A stretch of 64,000 nt of DNA from Paenibacillus senegalensis JC66. Lineage in GTDB: Bacteria > Bacillota > Bacilli > Paenibacillales > NBRC-103111. Both the position numbers and the translations under genes were made by a program. The stretch covers positions 78,171 to 142,170 of the forward strand of contig NZ_HE610958.1 in the NCBI RefSeq assembly GCF_000285515.1, in the 5' to 3' direction. The notes under the pieces were generated by a model that saw only the letters and a list, made by a program, of their open reading frames with translations, made no database searches and had not been told where the DNA came from. This document shows, piece by piece, positions 55,095 to 64,000 of this stretch. Numbering within the stretch: position 1 is the stretch's first letter; each line of letters begins with the position of its first letter.

Positions 55095-56429
55095 ATGGCT
55101 GAAATGGTCCTTGGCGTGATGGCCTTATACATCCGCAACAACCGCATGGAGGATATTTCGTTTTTCCGCAAGTTAAGTATTGAGGGAGAGAAGCTAGGGG
55201 TGAACATTCAAGTGTTCACTCCCGAAGACATTTCTGCCAAAAACGATATGGTTCACGCCCATATCTACAACAGCTCACTGAAAAAATGGACCAGAAAATG
55301 GGTGCCGATCCCCCAGCTTATTTACGACCGCTGCCGATACCAGAAGACGTACCGGTTCCAGCTGCTCAAAAAGTTTAGATCCCGCTACGGGCATCTGACT
55401 TTCCTTAACCGCCCCATAATGCATAAGTGGGGAAACCAGAAGCTGCTCGCCGCGAACAGCTTCATAGCCAAACACCTGCCGGATACAACGCGCTACCAGA
55501 GCCGCGAGGATCTATACCGCTTTCTGCAAAATTACCCTCTAGTCTACTTAAAGCCGGAAGACGGCACCGGCGGACGCGGGATCATCAGCATTCGGCGCCA
55601 GTCAAACGGATTGTACCTGATCCGGGGACGCAATCAGGGGCGCAAAATTATAGCCCCCCTGCTCGTCCGGAAGGAGCAAATTCCGCTCAAGCTCGCCTCT
55701 TTTCGGCTGAAGAACGGTTACTTGATTCAACAGGGGATCGATATTACCCTGCCGGATGGAAGAGTGCACGACTTTAGAATGCTCATCCAGAAGAACGGAC
55801 AGGGGCAATGGGAAGTCACAGGCTGTGCGGGCCGCATCGGTCCTCCTAAAAGTGTCACCTCCAATCTGCATGGAGGAGGCTCCGCTGCGACGATGGAGGC
55901 TCTTCTGCGCCGCCGCTTCGGCACGGCCCAGATTGAAGAGATCCGCAGCAAGATGGAAACATTGAGCCACCGCGTCGTTGAGCACGTGGAAAGCAAATTC
56001 AAACATCTGTGCGAGATGGCACTGGATCTGGCTGTTGACCGCAAAGGAGGCGTCTGGCTGCTGGAGATTAATCCCAAGCCGGCGAGAGAGGTCTTCTACC
56101 AAATCGGAGAGAGGCGCACTTACACTACTGCCATACGCAGGCCGCTGGAGTATGCTATTTGGCTAAGACAGAATTCCTCCAAGGCTTTATCCAAAAAAAT
56201 GGACAGAACCTCTTCCGAAAAATGGAAACCTGCCTTAAGCACTCTTCGTGATAAGGTCAAAGAGCTTGGGCTACATGCCCGGGAAGAGGAGCAGGTAGCT
56301 TCCATTGCTTCCCTGGCGGAAGAAGACTCTTTGCAGACAGAGCGCAGCTCTGAAGATAACCGGCAAGACAATTCTGCCCGGCAGCACAGCGCCGCACGCG
56401 AACCGGATGACAGCTGCACAAAGGAATAG
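55095..56429 (+). CDS. YheC/YheD ATP-grasp protein, copy 5 with acidic tail
   Basis: Paralog of 444 residues, short form at the N-terminus but with an extra polar, Glu/Ser-rich C-terminal tail of about 80 residues (HAREEEQVASIASLAEEDS). Signatures: VYLKPEDGTGGRGI, VHDFRMLIQKNGQG and WLLEINPKPA. ATG at 55095, six bases after copy 4, with GGAGGTGG upstream. Last gene of the array, followed by a strong terminator. Confidence 0.88.
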   Translation: MAEMVLGVMALYIRNNRMEDISFFRKLSIEGEKLGVNIQVFTPEDISAKNDMVHAHIYNSSLKKWTRKWVPIPQLIYDRCRYQKTYRFQLLKKFRSRYGHLTFLNRPIMHKWGNQKLLAANSFIAKHLPDTTRYQSREDLYRFLQNYPLVYLKPEDGTGGRGIISIRRQSNGLYLIRGRNQGRKIIAPLLVRKEQIPLKLASFRLKNGYLIQQGIDITLPDGRVHDFRMLIQKNGQGQWEVTGCAGRIGPPKSVTSNLHGGGSAATMEALLRRRFGTAQIEEIRSKMETLSHRVVEHVESKFKHLCEMALDLAVDRKGGVWLLEINPKPAREVFYQIGERRTYTTAIRRPLEYAIWLRQNSSKALSKKMDRTSSEKWKPALSTLRDKVKELGLHAREEEQVASIASLAEEDSLQTERSSEDNRQDNSARQHSAAREPDDSCTKE

Positions 56430-56499
56430 GGCGTGTGGTTAACTATCATCTTGTAACGATTATCTCCCGCGTCCCAGAAGCTTTGCGCTTCGGGGCAAA

Positions 56500-56546
56500 A
56501 CAAGGCCGCCCCGCTCCTAAATTGCAAGGAGGGGAAGCGGCCTTGT
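56500..56546. terminator. Bidirectional terminator at the end of the YheC/YheD array
   Basis: ACAAGGCCGC (56500-56509) pairs with GCGGCCTTGT (56537-56546), with CCCGCTCCT against AGGAGGGG inside. Lies between convergent genes; the flanks are only weakly T-rich. Confidence 0.8.
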
Positions 56547-56640
56547 AAGCTTATTGGCACCATAAGGCATCCCGCCTGTCGCGCAGCCCGTTTCGGCTGG
56601 CCATCGTCCCGGAAAGCCTGCTAATGTACCTCTTCGCCAA

Positions 56641-57309
56641 TCAGTCTAATAAATCCGGCAATTGCCTAATGTCGGTAATAAGATGGTGGGCACCCGTAAG
56701 CTCACCGCCGGCTCCAAAGTCTGCGTAATTGCAGCCGACCACTGTCAACCCGTTCTTCAAGCCAGCTTCTACATCAGACGACCGGTCCCCTACCATCCAG
56801 CATCTGCTCACTCCATGGGTATCCATCAGCAGCCTAACGAGCACGGCCTTGGAAGGCGTCTGAAATTCCCCCGCACTGTACAGCTGTTCGAAATACTCGG
56901 AAATCCCTTTATGTTGAACGACCTGCTTGACATAATCCTCCAAACCGTTGCTCGCTACAAACAGGCGAATCCCTTTTTCCTTCAATGCGGCCAGCATTTC
57001 AGGCACACCCTCGTAAAGCTCGCCGGTTCCATTCTCCAGCAGCTTCAGTTGATGTTCCAGCATCAGATCATTCATCCGATTGATCAAGTCATCGCTTGCC
57101 CCAGGAAGCACCCTCTCCCAGATTTGCCGCAGCAGCATGCCGAGCCCGCCCAGCAGTCTTTCTACCGGCGGCGTCTCTCCCTCATAGCTGCCCTCTTCGC
57201 GCAATTGATCAAACATAGCGAAATAGGCTGGTTCCATCAATGTTTCCGCCTTGAACAACGTGCCATCGAGGTCAAACAGGATGGCTTCCGGATACTTATT
57301 GCCACTCAT
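56641..57309 (-). CDS. HAD-superfamily phosphatase (Gph-like)
   Basis: Cytoplasmic HAD hydrolase, 222 residues, subfamily with an alpha-helical cap. Motif I ILFDLDGTLF with both Asp, motif II VASNGLEDY, motif III Lys in TPSKAVLV, and motif IV WMVGDRSSDVEAG. Similar to phosphoglycolate phosphatase and pyrophosphatase-type HADs; substrate not assigned. ATG at 57309 (or TTG three bases earlier) behind AAGGGG. Confidence 0.85.
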   Translation of the reverse strand: MSGNKYPEAILFDLDGTLFKAETLMEPAYFAMFDQLREEGSYEGETPPVERLLGGLGMLLRQIWERVLPGASDDLINRMNDLMLEHQLKLLENGTGELYEGVPEMLAALKEKGIRLFVASNGLEDYVKQVVQHKGISEYFEQLYSAGEFQTPSKAVLVRLLMDTHGVSRCWMVGDRSSDVEAGLKNGLTVVGCNYADFGAGGELTGAHHLITDIRQLPDLLD

Positions 57310-57557
57310 CAATTGATCTGCCCCTTAACATTATTTCGTCAAATTTCTCTCATACGTTTCTCCGTTTGACAATTGATATTATCAAATCATGAAATGCGCG
57401 TGAAGTCAACGGCCAGACATTATACAGACCGGGAACCGAGCCTCTCCAGGTTCTTATACCCTTATAAATCAACAAAGAAGCATATCAGCCGCTTTAGACT
57501 TTATGCTTCTTAATTGAACGAGATCATATTATGCAGCATTTGCCCTTAAATGATATA

Positions 57558-58127
57558 CTAAAAAATTTGCTTGCGGTCCCGCTCCATTTTCAATATTTCT
57601 ACCGCTTCCCGGAATCGCTGGGAATGGACGACTTCCCGCTCCCGCAAAAACTTTAAGCTGTCCTGCAAATCCACATCATCCGTCATGTCAATCAGCCACT
57701 GATACGTTGCCCTTGCTTTCTCTTCAGCGGCGATGTCCTCGTACAGATCAGCTATCGGATCGCCCTTCGCCTGAATATACGCTGCAGTCCATGGGACACC
57801 CGCTGCATTATTGTAGAACAGCGCTCTGTCATGGTTGGCATAATGGTCACCCAGCCCGGCTTCCTTTAACTGCTCTACCGTCGCATCCTTGGTCAGCTTG
57901 TAAACCATGGTCGCGATCATCTCCAGATGAGCGAACTCTTCTGTTCCGATATCGGTCAGCAGGCCAATGACTTTGTCGGGAATGGTGTAGCGCTGATTCA
58001 AATACCGGAGAGCGGCAGCCAGCTCGCCATCTGCACCGCCGTACTGCTCAATCAAATATTTCGCCATCCTTGGATCGCACTTGCTTACCCGCACGGGGTA
58101 CTGCAATTTCTTCTCGTACACCCACAT
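57558..58127 (-). CDS. cotJC: Spore coat protein CotJC (Mn-catalase-like)
   Basis: Spore coat component, 189 residues, with a manganese-catalase-like four-helix bundle (GTEEFAHLEMIATMVYKLTKD, AAEEKARATYQWLID, REREVVHSQRFREA provide the Glu and His ligands). ATG at 58127 has GGGAGGAG nine bases upstream; the longer frame would be out of register with the family start MWVYEKKLQYPV. Last gene of cotJABC. Confidence 0.95.
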   Translation of the reverse strand: MWVYEKKLQYPVRVSKCDPRMAKYLIEQYGGADGELAAALRYLNQRYTIPDKVIGLLTDIGTEEFAHLEMIATMVYKLTKDATVEQLKEAGLGDHYANHDRALFYNNAAGVPWTAAYIQAKGDPIADLYEDIAAEEKARATYQWLIDMTDDVDLQDSLKFLREREVVHSQRFREAVEILKMERDRKQIF

Positions 58128-58182
58128 AACTGGTAACTCCTCCCGCTCCATATATGGTTCTCTCTATATTTTTATTGCAAAG

Positions 58183-58491
58183 CTAAACCTGCCAGGGCCA
58201 CGGGGCTTCCGCCCACTGCCACGGGTAACGGCTGAAACTATGCCCAAATCCGAGTAAGGGGCCGAATTCCTGCTCGAATCGAGCCGCTTGCTGCTGTCTG
58301 ATTTGGGATAGCTGGTTGAACTGCTCCAGCGCCTTCAGATCATGGGGATGAGTGTCCAGATACAAGGTCAGCTCCACTAAGGCAAAGTCCGTTTCCTGCA
58401 ATTGCTGCAGCAATTCATAGTAACGGGGAGAGACTGTGGCCTGCTCCGTTTTGCCGGACTTATGCTGCTGGACAGATTTTCCCTTACTCAT
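58183..58491 (-). CDS. cotJB: Spore coat protein CotJB
   Basis: A 102-residue coat protein with the family core YYELLQQLQETDFALVELTLYLDTHPHD and a W-rich end (YPWQWAEAPWPWQV). ATG at 58491 with AAAGGAG upstream. A polar N-terminal extension of about 20 residues (GKSVQQHKSGKTEQ) is longer than in B. subtilis. Middle gene of cotJABC. Confidence 0.94.
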   Translation of the reverse strand: MSKGKSVQQHKSGKTEQATVSPRYYELLQQLQETDFALVELTLYLDTHPHDLKALEQFNQLSQIRQQQAARFEQEFGPLLGFGHSFSRYPWQWAEAPWPWQV

Positions 58492-58507
58492 GATTAACAA
58501 CTCCTTT

Positions 58508-58717
58508 CTACGGTTGGGGCTCATACGGACTATAAAGCGCAGGCCACAAGGTTCCTTGCCGCAAGGCTTCCGGCAAGCTGTTCTGAGGCAGCTGCGGAGG
58601 CTGGAAGCCTAAAAACAGCTGAGGCGGCGTTGAATAGGTTTTCACCCGGATCGGCGGGCACGGATCAAATGGGCCGATGAACGGATACCATACTCTTGTT
58701 TGCGTGAATGCTTTCAT
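58508..58717 (-). CDS. cotJA: Spore coat protein CotJA
   Basis: A 69-residue coat protein, rich in Pro, with the family pattern YPFIGPFDPCPPI. ATG at 58717 with GAAAGGAG upstream; the frame's earlier in-frame start has no ribosome site. First gene of the cotJABC operon, usually sigma-E dependent; no promoter was fixed by eye. Confidence 0.93.
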   Translation of the reverse strand: MKAFTQTRVWYPFIGPFDPCPPIRVKTYSTPPQLFLGFQPPQLPQNSLPEALRQGTLWPALYSPYEPQP

Positions 58718-58988
58718 TGTCTGCTCCTTTCTGCAGCATCTTGACATACTTTCCTTTACCTTATGATATTGGCCTACAGGTGGTCTGGGCGGCTGCCCAG
58801 ACGAAGGAAACTTTTCCTTGCCTGATAATGATTGTTCCACATATAATTGCTATAACAACTAATTAACGTGAATAATGCGCTTAATGCTTCTCGCATGGTC
58901 GGCTCAATGCTCTTTTAATGCTGCAGGCTGGGCATGCCCGGCTTTGGTAAGATGCATACACGGCACACTGGAGTGAAAGGTGATGGCC

Positions 58989-59471
58989 ATGAATAAACCG
59001 CGGCTGGAGCAATCTATCGGCTTTCAGTTATCTATAACTTCGCGCAAGCTTTCTCATTTGTTTACCCTGCGTTTGAAGCCATTTCGAATTACCCCGGAAC
59101 AGTGGCTCGTGCTGAGCTGTATCCGCGAGCATAACGGCATCATCCAGAAAAGCATAGCCGAGCGGACGGGCAAGGACAGACCGACCGTTACCCGAATTTT
59201 GGATTCGCTCGCAAGGAAGAACTGGATCCGCAAGCAGGCAGATCCGGGAGACCGCAGATCCTTTTTGGTCTTTACGACACCGGCCGGAGACCAGCTTCTC
59301 GAACAGACTGCAGGAATAGAGCAGCATCTGGTCCGGCAGGCCACAGAAGAAATTGCTAACCATGAATTGGAGGAGCTGTTCCGCCAGCTTCTATCCATTC
59401 GCCGCAAAACTGACAGCTTGATTTTAGAAGAACAGGAGAAAGAAAATGTCCGACATTTCCACACAAACTAA
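58989..59471 (+). CDS. MarR-family transcriptional regulator
   Basis: DNA-binding regulator, 160 residues, with a winged-helix at about 30-115 (LVLSCIREHNGIIQKSIAERTGKDRPTVTRILDSLARKNWI; the wing is DPGDRRSFLVFTTPAG). ATG at 58989 chosen because AAAGGTG lies six bases upstream. Its last 26 bases overlap the downstream MFS transporter, so they form a two-gene unit. By analogy it may repress the transporter and respond to its substrate. Confidence 0.92.
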   Translation: MNKPRLEQSIGFQLSITSRKLSHLFTLRLKPFRITPEQWLVLSCIREHNGIIQKSIAERTGKDRPTVTRILDSLARKNWIRKQADPGDRRSFLVFTTPAGDQLLEQTAGIEQHLVRQATEEIANHELEELFRQLLSIRRKTDSLILEEQEKENVRHFHTN

Positions 59472-60768
59472 ACCCGAACGCATCGTTCCCATTCAACCGG
59501 AGCCCTTGTGGACCCGGCCTTTTATTTTATTAACCTTATGTTATTTTCTATTGTTTCTATCGCTGCAAATGCTGCTTTCACCATTTCCGGCCTATGTAAC
59601 CGAACGCTTTAATCCCGGAGATGTTAAAGTCAGTTTGACTACTACTTTGTTTGCGCTGGCGGCGATTGCTGCCCGATTTGCTACGGCCGCTTTGATGAAG
59701 GCTATATCCCGTCATTTGCTGCTGTACGCCGGGCTAATCCTGACCGTTATCTGTACGGCCGCCTATCCGTTTGCCAATTCGTATGCTGTCCTTCTGGCGC
59801 TTCGCATAGGCTTTGGCATTGGCTTTGGAATGGGCAGCACTATCATGGCAACGATGGTTTCCCACATTATTCCTCCCCAGCGTATGGGAGAAGGTATCGG
59901 CTACTTCGGCCTGTCTACCAGCCTTGCCATGTCTCTCGGACCGCTGGCCGGACTTTCCCTGCTCGACCATTATGGTTTTTTGAGTTTATCCATGTGGGGG
60001 ACTTTAGCCATCTCCTTAATCTTTCCGCTCCTTATGGGGATCGGTTTGCGGCAAGCAAGAATAGCCCGTACCTCACAGGCCTCCTCTGCAGATAAGAAAA
60101 GCTTGGCTGGAAGCGGGAAGAAGCAGGCGGCTGCAGAATCGAATCCTCAGGCCGGCCTGCCCGGGAAGAATGGAAGAGAGCGACGATCGATTCTATTCAT
60201 CCTGCCCCCGGCTTTTCTTAACATGGTAATGGCAGTAACCTATGGCGGGCTGCTGGCTTTTCTCGCGCTGTACGGAATCGAGAGAGAGCTTGAGGCTATT
60301 GGATTGTTTTTCCTCTTTAATGCTTTGACGATACTAGGCGTCCGTCCGATTGCAGGCAAATTATTTGACAGAAAGGGGCACGGAGCAGTTCTCATTCCCG
60401 GAAGCTTATTTCTTGCGGGCAGCTTGCTCATCCTGTCTTTTGCCGATCAGATGCTCCTGCTCGTGCTGTCAGCCTTGCTCTACGGACTCGGAATGGGCTC
60501 CGTCCAGCCTACCTTGCAGGCCTGGATGCTGAAAGAAAGCGATCCGGCCCGCTACGGAACTACGAACAGCCTATTTTACAATTCCACGGATCTGGGCATT
60601 GCCGTAGGCTCATTATGTCTCGGGGTCATCGCTTCAGCATCCAGCTATGCGTTCATGTACCGATGCTCTTCATTCCTAATGCTCGGATTCCTGATCCTCT
60701 ATGGAGTTATCCGCTTGATTCTGAGCAGAAACAATAAAAAGCGGTCCGCAATCGGAACCGCTTCGTAA
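59446..60768 (+). CDS. MFS transporter
   Basis: Twelve-helix major facilitator, 440 residues, with a long hydrophilic central loop (about 205-245). Signature GFGMGSTIMATMVSHIIPP lies in the first half. Typical of drug- or sugar-efflux members beside MarR regulators. ATG at 59446 with AGGAGAAAG upstream, overlapping marR. Substrate unknown. Confidence 0.9.
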   Translation: MSDISTQTKPERIVPIQPEPLWTRPFILLTLCYFLLFLSLQMLLSPFPAYVTERFNPGDVKVSLTTTLFALAAIAARFATAALMKAISRHLLLYAGLILTVICTAAYPFANSYAVLLALRIGFGIGFGMGSTIMATMVSHIIPPQRMGEGIGYFGLSTSLAMSLGPLAGLSLLDHYGFLSLSMWGTLAISLIFPLLMGIGLRQARIARTSQASSADKKSLAGSGKKQAAAESNPQAGLPGKNGRERRSILFILPPAFLNMVMAVTYGGLLAFLALYGIERELEAIGLFFLFNALTILGVRPIAGKLFDRKGHGAVLIPGSLFLAGSLLILSFADQMLLLVLSALLYGLGMGSVQPTLQAWMLKESDPARYGTTNSLFYNSTDLGIAVGSLCLGVIASASSYAFMYRCSSFLMLGFLILYGVIRLILSRNNKKRSAIGTAS

Positions 60769-60792
60769 GACAGTCAAGCTTCCGCCGCCCAA

Positions 60793-61827
60793 TCAATCCA
60801 GACGGATATTGAACCTTATCAGGCCTTCATTGCGGAGGGCCTGGTAAATAATAACCAGGACCGGGCCCAGGAACAAACCAACTGGCCCGATCAGCTTGTA
60901 GCCGACAAACAAGCTGATCATGACGGGCAAAGCTCCCACCCCAATCGCATCGCCTACCACTTTGGGCTCGAGAATACGGCGAATCAGCGTAACGGCAAGC
61001 AGCAGCAGAGCAAGCCCTGTCATCAAATAATAATCGCCTGTCAAATAATTGTAGACCGCCCAGGGCAAAAGCACTGCACCGGCCCCGAGTATGGGCAGAA
61101 CATCAACCAGCACGATGAAAAAGGCAGTTGCCAGCGCATAATCCACCCCCATGAAAAACAGACCGGCCAGCACCAGATTAAACGTAATCATGCTCAGCAC
61201 TAACTGGGCGGAGAAGAAGCCGAATACCGCTTTGCGAAGGGTTTCCAATACGGAAACGACCTTTCGCCGGGACTCTTCTTCAAACAGAGAAAGAAAAGAT
61301 TGATAGATGGCGGGCAGCTTTAAGCTGATCATGTAGAAGGAAATGAGGAACACGATTACCGATAGAAGCATCTCCGGTATGCCTCTTGCCAGTGAGAACA
61401 GAAAGCCGGAGAAGGTCGCCATCCAATCCGAGAGTGTGCTTAAGAATGTGCCCAGCGCCGCTCCTATTCGTGAAGAGAACCCCGGATAAAGCTTATCCAG
61501 TGCGGAGGTCACCTGATTGACTGCCTGATTAAAAATAGTGCTGGCCTCCAGCAGCAGTACGGGCGCCCGCCGCGAAAGCTGAATCGCCTCCATAACAATT
61601 TTGGCTCCCAGGCCATAGGTAATGGCCATCAGACTGAACAAGAACAAGGAGCAAATTAAGGGGGAGACTAAACTGCGGCTAAGCTTAAACCATTTTGCAG
61701 TCTGGATAATAAGCGGCTCCAAAAACACAGCAATTAACAAGGCAAATAAAAACGGACTCCCCACTGTAAAGAGCATATAAAGCAACACAATTCCGATCAA
61801 AGCATAGACGACCTGTTTGCCGGACAT
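60793..61827 (-). CDS. ytvI: AI-2E family transporter YtvI
   Basis: A 344-residue permease-like membrane protein with about seven to eight helices, of the AI-2 exporter (TqsA/YdiK) superfamily; the conserved GVDYALATAFFIVLVDVLPILGAG region is visible. Named after B. subtilis YtvI, a putative sporulation-associated transporter. ATG at 61827 with GGAGGG. Function is unproven. Confidence 0.88.
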   Translation of the reverse strand: MSGKQVVYALIGIVLLYMLFTVGSPFLFALLIAVFLEPLIIQTAKWFKLSRSLVSPLICSLFLFSLMAITYGLGAKIVMEAIQLSRRAPVLLLEASTIFNQAVNQVTSALDKLYPGFSSRIGAALGTFLSTLSDWMATFSGFLFSLARGIPEMLLSVIVFLISFYMISLKLPAIYQSFLSLFEEESRRKVVSVLETLRKAVFGFFSAQLVLSMITFNLVLAGLFFMGVDYALATAFFIVLVDVLPILGAGAVLLPWAVYNYLTGDYYLMTGLALLLLAVTLIRRILEPKVVGDAIGVGALPVMISLFVGYKLIGPVGLFLGPVLVIIYQALRNEGLIRFNIRLD

Positions 61828-61871
61828 GGTTGGCCCTCCTTACAAAAGGGAGGCCGTCCAGCAGGCAGCCG

Positions 61872-62987
61872 CTAGAGGATGGCCTTCCGTTGTTTGAAAT
61901 TTACTCCCTTGTAATAAGCGTCCGCTACGAGCAGATTTGGCCCGCAGCACCGGGCTTCGGGACAATAGCAGTTGACCATCAGATTAAGCGGATGGTCGAG
62001 CCACCGTGCAAACACATCGTCCAGGCGATCCTGTTGAATAGTTCCGAGCGAAGCCAGCGAAGAGAAGTCGGTGACGAACACTTCTCCGGTGAACAAGTTG
62101 ACGTTCAGCCGGTTGCGGCCATCCGGATCATTGCGCACGGTTACCATGGGGGCTTCACGAAGTCTGCGGATCAATCGCTGGTCCTCATCACTTGGACTGC
62201 AGCTGTAAAAGGGAAGCGTGCCGAACAGCATCCAGACATCAGGCTTGCGGTGATCCAGCAAATCATGAATCGCTGTGCGGGTTTCGTCCAGGCTTAAGGC
62301 AGGCAAATTCGCAGCGAACGAGCTGGGGTACATCGGATGCACCTCATGGCGCCTGCAGCCCATTTCTACGATCATCTGATGGATCTGCGGCATTTTCTTA
62401 TGCGTCCGGTAGTTAATCATCGACTCGGCCGATACGAACACCCCCCCTTTGCTAAGGGCGATGGTGTTGCTAATCATCTGCTCGTACAATTTGACAGCGG
62501 TAGCCTTCTTCACTTCGCGCCCGGTATGGGCAAAGCCGATTTGCAGAAAATCTTCGGCATCGGCGTAATTAAACGATATGTGAAGCACGTCCAGAAAGGG
62601 GGCCAGCCGTTCATAGCGGCTAAGATCCAGCGTGACATTAGAGTTGATCTGGGTAAACAGGCCCCGATCCTTCGCATACTTCAATAGCGGAAGCACGTAT
62701 TCATTGACGCTGCGTTCATGAAAGGTTGGCTCGCCGCCGGTTATGCTTATCGTTTGCAGATGCTCCACTTCTTCCAGACGCTGCAATATAAGAGGAAGCG
62801 GGAGCTTTTCTTCTTCTTTCATGACGAGCGCATCGCCAACTGCGCAATGTTCACAGCGCATATTGCATAAATTGGTTACCGTCATTTCCACACTGGTCAG
62901 CACATGTTTTCCATGCCGGGCAAGGGAATGAATCGGATCCCACGGATCATTTTGCGGACTCATTACCGGTTTCATTATCGCATTCAT
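61872..62987 (-). CDS. yfkAB: YfkAB-type radical SAM/CxCxxxxC protein
   Basis: Radical SAM enzyme, 371 residues. Iron-sulfur motif Cx3Cx2C reads CNMRCEHC, followed by SITGGEPTF. The C-terminal segment CYCPEARC is a CxCxxxxC motif, the mark of the YfkAB group. In B. subtilis yfkA and yfkB are one gene; here too one frame carries both halves. Substrate is unknown. Start at ATG 62987 is tentative (AGGTGTG upstream). Confidence 0.9.
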   Translation of the reverse strand: MNAIMKPVMSPQNDPWDPIHSLARHGKHVLTSVEMTVTNLCNMRCEHCAVGDALVMKEEEKLPLPLILQRLEEVEHLQTISITGGEPTFHERSVNEYVLPLLKYAKDRGLFTQINSNVTLDLSRYERLAPFLDVLHISFNYADAEDFLQIGFAHTGREVKKATAVKLYEQMISNTIALSKGGVFVSAESMINYRTHKKMPQIHQMIVEMGCRRHEVHPMYPSSFAANLPALSLDETRTAIHDLLDHRKPDVWMLFGTLPFYSCSPSDEDQRLIRRLREAPMVTVRNDPDGRNRLNVNLFTGEVFVTDFSSLASLGTIQQDRLDDVFARWLDHPLNLMVNCYCPEARCCGPNLLVADAYYKGVNFKQRKAIL

Positions 62988-63117
62988 TGTTGTTACACAC
63001 ACCTGACTTTTAGCAAATTATAGGAGCTCAAAGGCTCTCCTGATGGATGCTCTTATTGTACCTGATGTCGGCTTAAAGTTAAACAGCCGGATCCTGCGCG
63101 CTAATCGCCAGATTTTC

Positions 63118-63143
63118 GGGAACAGGCCTTACGGCCTTGTCCC
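63118..63143. terminator. Hairpin between yfkAB-type gene and uppP
   Basis: GGGAACAGGCC (63118-63128) pairs with GGCCTTGTCCC (63133-63143), loop TTAC. No strong T run on either side, so termination is uncertain; it lies just downstream of uppP. Confidence 0.5.
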
Positions 63144-63178
63144 TATATATGTATTCCGAATAATTCCGATTTAGAATA

Positions 63179-64000
63179 CTAAAAACCAACCAGTATCAAA
63201 TACAGAATGACGATCCCTGCTAGTACAAAGCGGTAATAGGCGAAATAAGTTAATTTCAAACGGGCTACCAGTTTAATGAAGGTAGCTACCGCTAACAGAG
63301 CGACGACGAAGGATACGAGGAATCCGACCGCAAAAAACAGAACATCGCCCCCCGCAAGCAGATGATAGTTCTTAAAAAGATCGTAGCCTGAGGCGGCAAA
63401 CATAATCGGAATCGCCATCAAAAAGGTGAAATCAGCCGCGGCGGCACGGCTCGTTCCGGCCAGCATACCACCTGCTATAGTTGCGCCAGAACGGGAAAAA
63501 CCGGGCCACAGAGAAAGACATTGTGCTGCGCCTATAAACAAAGCCTGCTTGTAGGTAATATCCTCCAGGGTAGGCGCTTCAATGACGGAAGGGCCCTGCT
63601 TCTCGGCAATGATCATGAACAGCCCGCCAATTATTAAGCCGAGCACAACGGTCTCCGGCATAAATAGCAGCTTAATGTAGCTGTGGAGAAAAAAAGCAAG
63701 CAGCATAGCCGGAAGAATACCGATCAAAATGTGCAGCAAATTCAAGCGGGGGCCCGGCCGGTACCTCTCCGCCGCATCCTCAATCCCGATCAGCCGCAAA
63801 CATCGCTTCCAGTACAGCACAACGACCGCCAGTATGGCGCCCAGCTGAATGACAATTTCGAACGTTTCGGCCTTGTCTCCCTTGAAATCGATAAGATGTC
63901 CAGTCAAGATCATATGACCGGTGGAGGACACAGGTAAAAACTCGGTCAAGCCTTCTACAATTCCAATGATGACAGCTTTCCAAAGATCCAGGATTACCAC
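63179..64000 (-). CDS. uppP: Undecaprenyl-diphosphatase UppP
   Basis: Membrane phosphatase recycling undecaprenyl pyrophosphate for peptidoglycan synthesis, at least 273 residues. Conserved motifs [14 protein letters not shown] and [14 protein letters not shown] mark the active site. The frame reaches the window edge at 64000, where a GTG could be the start, so a few N-terminal residues may lie outside. Bacitracin resistance is a family property. Confidence 0.95.
   Translation of the reverse strand: MVILDLWKAVIIGIVEGLTEFLPVSSTGHMILTGHLIDFKGDKAETFEIVIQLGAILAVVVLYWKRCLRLIGIEDAAERYRPGPRLNLLHILIGILPAMLLAFFLHSYIKLLFMPETVVLGLIIGGLFMIIAEKQGPSVIEAPTLEDITYKQALFIGAAQCLSLWPGFSRSGATIAGGMLAGTSRAAAADFTFLMAIPIMFAASGYDLFKNYHLLAGGDVLFFAVGFLVSFVVALLAVATFIKLVARLKLTYFAYYRFVLAGIVILYLILVGF

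Overview
The window reads as chromosome of a spore-forming Firmicute of the Paenibacillaceae (Paenibacillus-like). The evidence is two alpha/beta-type small acid-soluble spore proteins, cotJABC, ytrH-ytrI, five YheC/YheD coat-associated ATP-grasp proteins, strong AGGAGG-type ribosome binding sites with many TTG and GTG starts, and a core gene order like the Bacillus subtilis ytoI-dnaE-accDA-pyk-citZ-icd-mdh-phoPR-polA-mutM-ytaF-coaE-nrdR block. This placement rests on family recognition, not a database search.

Layout. 0.2-3.0 kb: a sensor kinase/response regulator pair behind a secreted protein with three Asp-box repeats. 3.4-4.7 kb: a small accessory-looking patch beside tRNA-Ala(GGC), with a frameshifted HTH gene, a terminator hairpin in its leader, four phased palindromic sites, and a duplicated tRNA 3' end plus terminator. 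5.1-8.9 kb: a nitrilase-fold hydrolase, two SASPs, nrdR, a lytic transglycosylase and coaE. 9-13.5 kb: ytaF, mutM, polA. 13.7-19.3 kb: a HAD protein and pstS-pstC-pstA-pstB-phoU, with a MITE-like element and other repeats between pstC and pstS. 19.5-24.6 kb: a LysM protein with nine 15-residue repeats, two Gfo/Idh/MocA oxidoreductases and a bicupin oxalate decarboxylase-like protein. 24.7-27.3 kb: phosphate two-component system, kinase first and broken by a one-base loss in a seven-A run. 27.9-33.4 kb: polysaccharide deacetylase, YfbR-like HD protein, mdh, icd, citZ. 33.6-43.6 kb: fxsA, a hotdog thioesterase with a collagen-like insert, pyk, accA, accD, a small protein and dnaE. 43.8-47.8 kb: ytrH, ytrI, ytpI, ytoI and a small membrane protein. 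48.2-56.4 kb: yheA-yheB and five tandem YheC/YheD ATP-grasp genes. 56.6-64 kb: HAD phosphatase, cotJABC, MarR-MFS pair, ytvI, yfkAB-type radical SAM protein, uppP.

Functional themes. The phosphate-starvation genes (regulators, pst transporter, phoU, candidate PhoP box upstream of pstS) lie within about 13 kb. TCA-cycle, pyruvate kinase and acetyl-CoA carboxylase genes form the metabolic core. Sporulation and coat functions recur throughout. A striking general property is that many spacers contain short tandem or palindromic repeats of different sequence, and several proteins carry low-complexity or repeat insertions.

The best candidates for something undescribed are the phased operator array at 4087-4271 next to the tRNA-Ala scar, the five-member YheC/YheD ATP-grasp array, and the LysM repeat protein at 19564-20688.
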